A stretch of 11,424 nt of DNA, taken from contig CANRPV010000034.1 of NCBI GenBank assembly GCA_947632575.1, positions 1 to 11,424 on the forward strand. The letters are read 5' to 3'. Under the pieces are notes generated by a model that ran no database searches, was not told where the DNA came from, and saw nothing but the letters and a program-made list of their open reading frames with translations. Positions within the stretch are counted from its first letter, which is position 1. The number at the start of each line of letters is the position of its first letter. The DNA is from an uncultured Eggerthellaceae bacterium (GTDB taxonomy: Bacteria > Actinomycetota > Coriobacteriia > Coriobacteriales > Eggerthellaceae). The translations under genes and the position numbers were made by a program. Positions 1-6,147 of the stretch are shown here, piece after piece.

Positions 1-1695
1 ACTCATGAGATGCCGTCGTTGTTCCTGCCCTTCCTCGGGCTTATCTGCGGCATCTGCGCCATCCAGATCGTGATCTGCATTTTGAACGCGATCTACCTCT
101 TGAAGGTTGAGGGTAAGCTTGCGGTGGTTTCCAACTCAAGCTTCATGTGGAAAGTGCTTCATCTGCCGATGGTGTTCTACTCCCAGAGAAACATCGGAGA
201 CATCAATCAGCGTGCCTCGAGCTCCGCCGCCGTGGCGAGCCAGATGGTGGGTGTGCTCGCACCGCTCATCATCGATTTTTTGATGCTTCTCATCTACCTG
301 GTGATCATGTTCACCTATTCATGGTTGCTTTCGCTTATCGGCATCGCCTCGGTGGTCGCAAATCTTTTGGTGGCTCGTTTCATCTCCGCCAAGCGCGTGA
401 ATATCACGCGCGTACAGATGCGCAGCCAAGCCAACCTCTCGAGCGCCACCGTAGGCGCCATCGACATGATCGAGACGCTTAAATCTGCCGGCGCTGAGCA
501 GGGTTATTTTCAACGTTGGAGCGGTTATCAGGCCAATGCCAATGCCCAGCAGACGCGCTTCACTAAAACCGACGTGCGCCTGACGCTCATCCCGCAGATG
601 GTGACCTCCTTTGCCAACATCGCGGTGTTGGTAGCCGGCCTTTGGCTTACCTTCCAAGGCCAGTTCACCATCGGCATGATCTTAGCCTTCCAAGGATACC
701 TCGCAAGTTTCGTGACGCCTGCTCAAAACCTCACGGGAGCCATGCAGGCGTTTCAGGAGATGCGCACCTCCATGGAGCGCATCCAGGATGTCATGGACTA
801 TCCCGAGGACTCGCTTTCTCGTGATGATGGGGAAGATGAGTTCACCGAAAGGGGAGCGGATGTCGTTGATGCCGGTGCCGCAGGCGAGGGTACGAACGCG
901 GATGGTGCCGGTGCCGCAGACGCCGGTGCCGCAGGCGCGGGTGCGACCGCTGCAGGTGTCCGTGGTCTTGCCAAACTGCGCGGTGGTGTAGAGCTCGATC
1001 ACATCACCTTTGGCTATGGGCCTCTTGACCCGCCACTGATCGAGGACTTTTCGCTTTCGGTCAAACCCGGCGGCTCGGTGGCCTTTGTCGGCGCCTCCGG
1101 GTCGGGCAAATCTACGCTTTCCAAGCTTATCAGCGGTCTTTATCGACCTTGGGAAGGCGACATTCGCTTTGACGGCACGCCTATGGCTGATATCCCGAAG
1201 GATGTGCGCACGGGTTCGGTCGCCGTCATCGACCAGGACATCATCCTCTTCAACGATACTATCTCGAACAATATTCGTTTGTGGGACGATTCCATCGAAG
1301 ATTACGAAGTGATTTTGGCTGCTCGTGATGCCTGCATCCATAACGTCATCATGGAAAAGGATAGCGGCTACGAACACGAGCTTCTCGATGGTGGTGGAGA
1401 TCTTTCCGGAGGCGAGCGTCAACGTCTTGAGATCGCACGTGCTCTTGCCCAGGATCCGACGGTATTGATCATGGACGAGGCCACAAGCGCTTTGGATGCG
1501 AAGACCGAGCTTGAGGTCATGCGTTTCATTAAAAACCGCGGGATTACGCTGATAATCATTGCCCATCGTCTTTCTGCTATTCGCGACTGCGATGAGATCG
1601 TCGTGTTGGACGGCGGGCATGTGGTTGAGCGCGGTACCCATGAGGAACTCTATGCGGCTGGCGGCTTTTATGCGCAGCTCATCGCGACGGAATAG
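1..1695 (+). CDS. NHLM-type peptide-export ABC transporter subunit (5' truncated; probable peptidase/permease/ATPase)
   Basis: The frame is open from base 1, so the gene begins upstream of the window; 564 residues are visible. The visible part starts inside the membrane domain, with hydrophobic segments around residues 12-33, 80-120 and 200-240. A 35-residue Ala/Gly/Asp linker follows (residues 286-320), then a complete nucleotide-binding domain: Walker A GASGSGKST (364-372), signature LSGGERQ (nt 1402-1422), Walker B VLIMDE (nt 1462-1479) and switch His (nt 1564). Family members of this type are about 700 residues and carry an N-terminal C39 Cys peptidase that cuts double-glycine leaders. 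About 150-190 residues are missing, which fits that domain lying upstream, but it is not seen. The next exporter gene starts 11 bp after the stop, and the four GG-leader genes nearby supply plausible substrates. A peptidase-less lipid or drug exporter is the alternative; the paired neighbour argues against it. Confidence 0.85.
   Translation, partial: THEMPSLFLPFLGLICGICAIQIVICILNAIYLLKVEGKLAVVSNSSFMWKVLHLPMVFYSQRNIGDINQRASSSAAVASQMVGVLAPLIIDFLMLLIYLVIMFTYSWLLSLIGIASVVANLLVARFISAKRVNITRVQMRSQANLSSATVGAIDMIETLKSAGAEQGYFQRWSGYQANANAQQTRFTKTDVRLTLIPQMVTSFANIAVLVAGLWLTFQGQFTIGMILAFQGYLASFVTPAQNLTGAMQAFQEMRTSMERIQDVMDYPEDSLSRDDGEDEFTERGADVVDAGAAGEGTNADGAGAADAGAAGAGATAAGVRGLAKLRGGVELDHITFGYGPLDPPLIEDFSLSVKPGGSVAFVGASGSGKSTLSKLISGLYRPWEGDIRFDGTPMADIPKDVRTGSVAVIDQDIILFNDTISNNIRLWDDSIEDYEVILAARDACIHNVIMEKDSGYEHELLDGGGDLSGGERQRLEIARALAQDPTVLIMDEATSALDAKTELEVMRFIKNRGITLIIIAHRLSAIRDCDEIVVLDGGHVVERGTHEELYAAGGFYAQLIATE
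871..937 (+). repeat. In-frame 16-bp minisatellite coding an Ala/Gly linker
   Basis: The unit GCCGGTGCCGCAGGCG occurs at 871-886 and 922-937, with a one-base variant at 907-922. Offsets of 36 and 15 bp keep the reading frame, so the copies encode AGAAG/D blocks. The surrounding stretch (about 855-960) forms a low-complexity linker between the membrane domain and the ATPase of the first exporter. Other exporters of this class generally have a short linker here, so the insertion probably grew by slippage. Confidence 0.75.
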
Positions 1696-1706
1696 AGAGG
1701 TGCGCG

Positions 1707-3884
1707 ATGGGTTGGTTTGAGAATCAAATCGAGGAACGCAGGAGCGCCGACGCGGCTCGGCTCGACGCTGCGCTGCAGAAACTCACCAGTGCCGTAACCG
1801 GCCGCGAGGTGATTTCGGCGACCGATGCGGCGATTCAGGCTAAAAGTGCGCTTGAGGCGATCCTTGCTTTCTACGGCTTTAAAACCAAGGAAGCCCCCCG
1901 TAATCTCAAGACGCTCCAGGAGCTTATGGATTTCCATACCCGTCCCACCGGTATCATGTATCGGCAGGTACGGCTCACGCCCGGTTGGCACAAAGACGCC
2001 ATAGGCCCCATGCTTGGTTTCACCTCAGAGGGCGCACCCGTGGCGCTCATCCCTGGAAACCGCGGTTACCACTATAACGATCCCACCACGGGTACCACGG
2101 TTCATGTGAGCGCCCAAAACGAAAGCACTTTGAAGGAAGAGGCCTACTGCTTCTATCGGCCGCTTCCCTCGGGCGAACTTTCTGTGCGCACGCTTCTCGC
2201 CTTTATGGCGAAGACCCTTTCCAAACGCGACTATTCGCTGATCTTTGGTCTGTCGATCATTGTTTCTCTGCTCGGTCTTGTGTTGCCGATTGTGAATAAG
2301 ATCATCTTCGGGCCTGTGATCCTCGCCGATGACGTCATCATCCTGATACCGGTATTCATGCTTCTCATCGGCGTGCAGTTTTCTCAGATTCTTATCACCG
2401 GTGTTCGCACGATCATCATGAGCGCTGTCGGTACGAAATTGAGTGTGAACATAGAGGCCGCCGTGATGATGCGTGTGCTTAGACTTCCGGCGAGCTTCTT
2501 TAAGAAATACAGCCCCGGCGATCTGATGATGCGTGTTCAAGGGGTTACCGATGTGATGATGACCTTGACGCAAACGGTTATCGGCAGCGTGCTCACGGCG
2601 CTCTTCTCGCTTGTCTATATCGGCCAGATCCTCGTGATCGCTCCCGCGCTCGCACTTCCGGCTTTCATCATCATCCTGCTCACATTCGCTGTGACGATGA
2701 TCACTGGTCTTGTGCAGGTGTCGGTCTCGCGCAGAACGCTCAATCTTTCCGTCAAGCTCTCAGGCTGGCAGTACGCGCTGTTATGTGGCGTGCAGAAGAT
2801 AAAGCTCTCGGGTGCTGAATCACGAGGATTCGCCACCTGGGCCGAGCGCTATGCGCCTATCGCCAAGCTCACCTACAATGGTCCTCTGCTTGCACGTTTG
2901 GCTACGCCGCTTGCGCTTATCGTCTCGCTTATCGGTACGATCGTCATCTATGTCATCGCCTTTGGGGGCGGGGTTTCGGTGGCAGACTACATGGCCTACA
3001 CGGCGGCCTTCGGCATGGTGACCGGTGCCTTCCAAGCGCTTTCCCAAGCGGTGCTTATGATCGCCGCCATCCAGCCTCAGCTTGAGATGGTGGAGCCGAT
3101 CCTTAAGACCGTGCCTGAGGTGAATGAGAATCGCCCCGTTATGGAGCGGGTGTCGGGCATGATCAACGTGGACAATGTCACCTTCTCCTATGGCGATGGC
3201 CAGCGCCCCGTGCTCGAAAACGTTTCACTTTCGATCAAACGCGGCCAGTACGTTGCTATTGTCGGCAAGAGCGGCTGCGGGAAATCAACCCTCGTGCGGC
3301 TGCTTTTGGGATTTGAGAAGCCCGATCGAGGTGCCATCTACTACGACGGGCGCGACATCTCTTCGGTGGATGTGGCCAGCCTGCGCAAGCACATCGGCGT
3401 TGTTATGCAAAACGGCAAGCTTTTTGCCGGAGATATCTTCAATAACATCGTCATCAGCGCGCCGCAGCTGACCATGGATGATGCCTGGGCGGCCGCTGAG
3501 ATGGCCGGCATCGCCGATGATATCCGCAAGATGCCCATGGGGATGCACACGATGGTATCCGAAGGAGGCGGCGGAGTATCAGGTGGTCAGCGTCAGCGCC
3601 TCATGATCGCGCGCGCCATCGCACCTAAGCCGAGTATTCTTATCTTCGATGAGGCCACCAGCGCCCTCGATAACATCACGCAGCGCGTTGTTGCCGACTC
3701 GCTCGATGAACTCAAGTGCACACGTATCGTTGTGGCACATAGGCTTTCGACTATTAGGACCTGTGACCGGATCGTTCTTTTGGAAGACGGTGGAATCGCC
3801 GAAGACGGCACCTATGACGAACTCATCGCCGCGCATGGCAAGTTCTACGATCTTGTCCGCCGCCAGCAATTAGAGGATGAATAA
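1707..3884 (+). CDS. NHLM-type peptide-export ABC transporter, permease/ATPase subunit with degenerate peptidase-like N-domain
   Basis: This 725-residue protein probably pairs with the upstream subunit as a heterodimeric exporter in the cytoplasmic membrane. Residues 1-160 form a soluble domain whose ALIPG...GYHYNDPTTG segment resembles the His/Asp half of a C39 peptidase. Its only Cys is residue 148, so the catalytic Cys is absent. About six membrane segments follow (176-465). The ATPase domain has Walker A GKSGCGKST (520-528), signature VSGGQRQ (624-630, with Val for the usual Leu), Walker B ILIFDE ending at Glu649, and switch His678. An AGAGAGGTG ribosome-binding site precedes the ATG and only 11 bp separate it from the upstream gene, so the two are co-transcribed. 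Length and order match the second ABC gene of NHLM bacteriocin loci. Assignment is by remembered family architecture, not by a search. Confidence 0.87.
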   Translation: MGWFENQIEERRSADAARLDAALQKLTSAVTGREVISATDAAIQAKSALEAILAFYGFKTKEAPRNLKTLQELMDFHTRPTGIMYRQVRLTPGWHKDAIGPMLGFTSEGAPVALIPGNRGYHYNDPTTGTTVHVSAQNESTLKEEAYCFYRPLPSGELSVRTLLAFMAKTLSKRDYSLIFGLSIIVSLLGLVLPIVNKIIFGPVILADDVIILIPVFMLLIGVQFSQILITGVRTIIMSAVGTKLSVNIEAAVMMRVLRLPASFFKKYSPGDLMMRVQGVTDVMMTLTQTVIGSVLTALFSLVYIGQILVIAPALALPAFIIILLTFAVTMITGLVQVSVSRRTLNLSVKLSGWQYALLCGVQKIKLSGAESRGFATWAERYAPIAKLTYNGPLLARLATPLALIVSLIGTIVIYVIAFGGGVSVADYMAYTAAFGMVTGAFQALSQAVLMIAAIQPQLEMVEPILKTVPEVNENRPVMERVSGMINVDNVTFSYGDGQRPVLENVSLSIKRGQYVAIVGKSGCGKSTLVRLLLGFEKPDRGAIYYDGRDISSVDVASLRKHIGVVMQNGKLFAGDIFNNIVISAPQLTMDDAWAAAEMAGIADDIRKMPMGMHTMVSEGGGGVSGGQRQRLMIARAIAPKPSILIFDEATSALDNITQRVVADSLDELKCTRIVVAHRLSTIRTCDRIVLLEDGGIAEDGTYDELIAAHGKFYDLVRRQQLEDE

Positions 3885-3885
3885 C

Positions 3886-3941
3886 ACGTAGATACTTAAG
3901 CTCGCTTAAGTATCTACGTACGAAGTGCGTTTCAGTACGTA
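3886..3941. repeat. 34-bp palindrome with an overlapping alternative hairpin between convergent operons
   Basis: A perfect 15-bp inverted repeat, ACGTAGATACTTAAG at 3886-3900 and its complement at 3905-3919, encloses a four-base loop one base after the exporter stop codon. A second hairpin (TACGTAC 3915-3921 with GTACGTA 3935-3941) shares the right arm of the first, so the two are mutually exclusive. Neither is followed by a T-run. The rest of the intergenic stretch to 4048 holds a 13-bp imperfect direct repeat (3976-3988 and 3991-4003) inside a weak 8-bp inverted repeat (3955-3962/4011-4018). Possible roles are a bidirectional transcription end, mRNA 3' protection, or a protein-binding dyad. 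Confidence 0.7.
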
Positions 3942-4048
3942 CGTAAGTAATAGTGCGCTTTACCTTGTGAATTGTGCTTGCTTGCTTTGCGCTTGATTGC
4001 TTTCGGGAGATAAAGCGCGTTTTAGATACAGATTACTTTTATATTACG

Positions 4049-4354
4049 TTAGGAGATATATCTGACCTTGTTCTTCGACAGGGATCCGTTTTCGCAGTAG
4101 TAGCCGAAATTATCCGGTCTACCATCGGCGATCCATGTATTCCGCGCCAAGGCGCCATCCTCATCATAGACATTGTGTAAAAGCCAGTCTTCGAAGGTGA
4201 GCTTGGTAAGTCCTTCATCAAGATCGCTTTGATAGCATTCATTCCACGATGTCTCAAAAGACATATCCCAGTAGCCTTTTCCGCCTGCGACAGCGGCTAA
4301 TTCTTCATCCGCGAGTTTGCGAGATGCGCTCGGATTATTCGTGTTTTCACTCAT
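4049..4354 (-). CDS. Double-glycine leader peptide 1 (distal; Trp-rich 76-residue core)
   Basis: The gene encodes 101 residues. I start it at ATG 4354, preceded by GAGAAAGG about 8 bases upstream. A TTG six codons further up is in frame but would disrupt the alignment with the paralogues and overlap the ribosome-binding site. The leader (1-25) ends EELAAVAGG, a double-glycine export signal, with predicted cleavage after Gly25. The core begins KGYWD and carries FEDW and the family block ARNTWIADGRP. It has two Cys (in NECYQ and YYCENG) that could form a disulfide. By my count its net charge is near -7, unlike typical cationic bacteriocins. It is the last of the four-gene array, 116 bp after peptide 2. 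Its function is unknown. Confidence 0.83.
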   Translation of the reverse strand: MSENTNNPSASRKLADEELAAVAGGKGYWDMSFETSWNECYQSDLDEGLTKLTFEDWLLHNVYDEDGALARNTWIADGRPDNFGYYCENGSLSKNKVRYIS

Positions 4355-4470
4355 GGGTTTTGCCTTTCTCAAATCTATAGTCTGAAGAAGCTCAAATGGC
4401 TCAATGTTAGGTTTGCCATATACCAGGTTTGCTAGAAGCCAGCTTTAATCCGATACCACTTAGTTCGTCC

Positions 4471-4758
4471 CTACCCGTAATAGATCGTTTCGTCCTCAGG
4501 CGAGCCCTTGGCAAGCCATAGCTTTCTTGCTTCAAGATCATCCAGGGCAATTCTCAGATTTCCTGAACCCATCCCGTAGGTGCTCCTATACCAAGAGTCG
4601 AAGCCGCCCTTTTCGCCTGATTTGATCGCCCGTTGGTATTTAAACTGGATGTCGGCTTCTTTAGCTGCGTCCCACTTGCCCTTGCCGCCTGCCACCTCAT
4701 TGAGCTCGGAGTCGTTGAGTTTGCGTGGTTCACTCGGGTTTGAGTTGTTTTCGTTCAT
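4471..4758 (-). CDS. Double-glycine leader peptide 2 (70-residue core)
   Basis: The gene encodes 95 residues starting at ATG 4758, with a GAAAGG ribosome-binding site about 8 bases upstream. The 25-residue leader ends SELNEVAGG and closely matches the other three. The core (70 residues, no Cys) opens KGKWD and contains FDSW and ARKLWLAKGSP, so all three family Trp positions are kept. It carries a Gly/Ser-rich segment (YGMGSGN) and ends with YYG. Its net charge is near +1, the most basic of the set. It follows peptide 3 by only 25 bp, so the two are surely co-transcribed. The lack of Cys argues against a lanthipeptide, sactipeptide or disulfide-bonded core. Confidence 0.85.
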   Translation of the reverse strand: MNENNSNPSEPRKLNDSELNEVAGGKGKWDAAKEADIQFKYQRAIKSGEKGGFDSWYRSTYGMGSGNLRIALDDLEARKLWLAKGSPEDETIYYG

Positions 4759-4783
4759 AAGTTTGCCTTTCGCATGAGTAACA

Positions 4784-5071
4784 TTATCTTTGTAAATACC
4801 AGACGCGACCGTTATCGTAGTAATACCAGCGCCACGAAGGTGAGCCGTCGGCTATCCAAGCTTTCCGAGCGTTCAGGTCTTCGGCGCCTCGGCCGAGGCT
4901 TTCTTTGAGATACCATTCTTCAAACGTACCAGGTTTGCCTTGCATCTCATACCTATGCTGCAAGCTCTCTTCTTCTACGTCGCTCCAGGACCCAACGCCA
5001 CCAGCAACCTGCGACAATTCGTCATCAGTAAGCTTTTGCGGTTCGTTCGGATTGCTCGTGTTTTCGCTCAT
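4784..5071 (-). CDS. Double-glycine leader peptide 3 (70-residue, Trp/Tyr-rich core)
   Basis: The gene encodes 95 residues from ATG 5071, with the best ribosome-binding site of the four (AGAGGAG, spacing about 7). The leader is 25 residues ending DELSQVAGG. The core opens VGSWSD and has FEEW and ARKAWIADGSP, then a strikingly aromatic tail (SWRWYYYDNGRVWYLQR) with six Trp in the whole core and no Cys. Its net charge is near -3. It sits 51 bp after peptide 4 and 25 bp before peptide 2. The aromatic tail could be a membrane-interface or receptor-contact element; this is inference. Confidence 0.85.
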   Translation of the reverse strand: MSENTSNPNEPQKLTDDELSQVAGGVGSWSDVEEESLQHRYEMQGKPGTFEEWYLKESLGRGAEDLNARKAWIADGSPSWRWYYYDNGRVWYLQR

Positions 5072-5122
5072 AGAGATCTCCTCTCGCTTCTATGAAAAGG
5101 GAATGTCCTGTTTCTCAGTTAC

Positions 5123-5428
5123 TCAAAAAGCCTCGACGTGCATGACGCCATCACGTTTAATTCTGTAAGCAGTTTTAGAAGGTTTACCTGCCTCGATCCA
5201 AGCATTACGGCACGTAATGAAATCAGGTGATCTTTTGAAGTGATAGGAAAGCCAGGCTTCGTATCCATCTTGGGCCTCCGGGTTGCCTCTTCTCTGATAC
5301 ATCTCAAACATGGAATAGACGCCCTTTTCCATTTCCGCGTCCCATTCGCCGGATCCGCCTGAGACAAGTTCAAGCTCGTTGTCGCTGAGCTGTCTTTGCC
5401 CGTTTGGTTTGTTCTCGTTTTCGTTCAC
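5123..5428 (-). CDS. Double-glycine leader peptide 4 (first gene of the array, GTG start; 76-residue core)
   Basis: The gene encodes 101 residues. The start is GTG 5428: no in-frame ATG exists between it and an upstream TAA, and starting there gives the same 25-residue leader length as its three paralogues (ending NELELVSGG). The ribosome-binding site is weak (GAGAGCGGG at long spacing). The core opens SGEWD, has GYEAW and CRNAWIEAGKP (Cys in place of the usual Ala), and a single Cys. Its net charge is near -1. It is the most divergent member, with Ser at leader position 23 where the others have Ala. As the promoter-proximal gene it would be translated least efficiently. Confidence 0.82.
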   Translation of the reverse strand: MNENENKPNGQRQLSDNELELVSGGSGEWDAEMEKGVYSMFEMYQRRGNPEAQDGYEAWLSYHFKRSPDFITCRNAWIEAGKPSKTAYRIKRDGVMHVEAF

Positions 5429-5467
5429 GGAGATGCCCGCTCTCTTTTATGAAATAACGCTTCTTGC

Positions 5468-5473
5468 ATTATA
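5468..5473 (-). promoter_or_regulatory. Candidate -10 box for the peptide array
   Basis: TATAAT on the minus strand, a perfect consensus, lies 39 bases before the GTG of peptide 4 and would give a leader of about 33 nt. The -35 region at normal spacing (about 5491-5497) has no consensus match, so the promoter may need an activator. A weaker alternative lies upstream (TTGAAT 5543-5538, spacer 15, TATTAG 5522-5517). Confidence 0.5.
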
Positions 5474-5553
5474 TCGGCGATGGTGGGGCAGGTGATTGTT
5501 GTGCGTAGACGCGGGACTAATAGGTTGGAAATTAAGCATTCAAGACGATGTTT

Positions 5554-5608
5554 TCAACATTTGTGTTGAGAGGAATTGAGGGGGACGTGAGAGGAATTGT
5601 AAGGAATT
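5554..5608. promoter_or_regulatory. Possible regulator-binding region: dyad plus helically phased direct repeats
   Basis: TCAACA-N4-TGTTGA at 5554-5569 is a perfect 16-bp dyad. TGAGAGGAATTG occurs at 5567-5578 and again at 5588-5599, exactly 21 bp apart, and its AGGAATT core recurs a third time at 5602-5608, 10 bp on. Spacings of 21 and 10 bp put all three copies on one face of the helix, as is typical of sites for dimeric activators. They lie upstream of the candidate peptide promoters. The rest of 5429-5720 shows no convincing gene, only short frames broken by stops. Confidence 0.45.
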
Positions 5609-5720
5609 CAAAGTACGGCCTGTGACCGCGAAGGCAATACGCCTACTTCTTAAAAGTGGATAGATAGTCTGACTGCTGATGACGAGAATGACATAGTGTT
5701 TATGTTGTAAGAGATCCTTT

Positions 5721-5987
5721 TTGTTGAAAGCAGGAAAGAATCTCTATGACTTGCTTGGGTGTATAGTGATCAAACTTGGCTGTACTCTCGACGAGCTAAC
5801 GGGTAGAGAAGTTCCCGCGAAAGAATATCAGAATTCCCGCCAAGAGGCGATCAACCGAGACTTTGAAATCTTGAACGAAATTTTAGAGGATGCTGCTGAT
5901 GCATCAATCAGTGCCATAGCTATGGCACTGTCTGGGGAGAGGATGAGAGCCAAAGGGATAAGGCTAGTTAGATCTAAGGGGTTATGA
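5721..5987 (+). pseudogene. Headless remnant resembling the C-terminal part of a Cro/CI-family regulator
   Basis: The open frame codes for up to 88 residues. Residues 7-30, NLYDLL...LGCTLDELTGRE, look like the last helices of a Cro/CI-type helix-turn-helix domain, followed by a charged helical tail. The recognition helix that should precede this is missing: in frame there is a TAG at 5694-5696, and I found no helix-turn-helix in the other two frames over 5600-5720. No ATG exists before the last third, the only possible starts are TTG codons, and there is no good ribosome-binding site. I read it as a 5'-deleted regulator, though a small functional protein starting at TTG cannot be excluded. 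It lies just upstream of the small RNA/Abi unit and may once have regulated it. Confidence 0.45.
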
Positions 5988-5993
5988 TGGAAA

Positions 5994-6039
5994 GAAGGCG
6001 TTTACCGATGAGTGATTGACGCATTCGCAAACGCCCTTC
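5994..6039. promoter_or_regulatory. Inverted repeat spanning the small-RNA promoter
   Basis: GAAGGCGTTT (5994-6003) is complementary to AAACGCCCTTC (6029-6039) with one bulged base. The -35 hexamer lies in the loop and the right arm covers the -35/-10 spacer, so this could act as an operator. Alternatively it could form a 3' hairpin for the upstream remnant; no T-run follows it. Confidence 0.4.
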
Positions 6040-6045
6040 TATACT
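6016..6045 (+). promoter_or_regulatory. Strong sigma70-type promoter for the small RNA
   Basis: The -35 box is TTGACG (6016-6021), the spacer is 18 bp, and the -10 box is TATACT (6040-6045). Each hexamer is one base from consensus. The start is predicted near 6052. No coding sequence begins until 6148 and an intrinsic terminator intervenes, so the primary product should be a short RNA. Confidence 0.7.
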
Positions 6046-6051
6046 ATTTCC

Positions 6052-6136
6052 AGTGACACAGTTGGCGGTGTTCTACGAGAGCCGCTAAACAAAGAAAGGT
6101 CGCTGGGTTTTCGGATCCAGCGGCCTTTTGATTTTT
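6052..6136 (+). ncRNA. Putative structured small RNA upstream of the Abi_2 gene (abiF-type RNA)
   Basis: A strong promoter and a strong terminator bracket about 80 nt without an open frame. The first hairpin pairs GCGG (6065-6068) with CCGC (6082-6085), continuing through U-G and an inner UCU/AGA stem with an ACG loop. The 3' end is the terminator hairpin at 6098-6125. From memory, a conserved structured RNA named abiF lies upstream of Abi_2-domain genes, and recent work proposed that such RNAs act as antitoxins to AbiF-like HEPN proteins related to the ancestry of Cas13. Position, size and neighbour fit that class. Membership was not tested against the covariance model. Confidence 0.6.
6098..6136 (+). 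terminator. Rho-independent terminator between small RNA and Abi gene
   Basis: GGTCGCTGG (6098-6106) pairs with CCAGCGGCC (6117-6125) as a 9-bp stem with one U-G pair and a 10-nt loop, followed by TTTTGATTTTT. The Abi gene's ribosome-binding site begins at the next base, so toxin mRNA would come from leakage through this terminator. Confidence 0.85.
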
Positions 6137-6147
6137 AAGGATTATGC

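Noticed and set aside
682..1641. 319-codon open frame on the minus strand across the first exporter
   Set aside because: It is antisense to clear Walker A, signature and Walker B motifs, resembles no family, and is a shadow of a GC-rich gene.
3886..3919. Ordinary intrinsic terminator
   Set aside because: The stem is strong but neither side is followed by a run of T, so I recorded it as a palindrome of unknown role.
4355..4372. Upstream TTG start adding MRKAKP to peptide 1
   Set aside because: The codons overlap the ribosome-binding site of ATG 4354, and the extra residues break the 25-residue leader shared by all paralogues.
5119..5373. 84-codon minus-strand frame overlapping peptide 4
   Set aside because: It lies in another frame of a well-supported GG-leader gene and has no motif or ribosome-binding site.
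4049..5428. Nif11/NHLP-type, lanthipeptide or sactipeptide precursors
   Set aside because: Leaders are 25 residues rather than the long Nif11 or nitrile-hydratase-like type. Cores have 0-2 Cys and no modification enzyme is visible.
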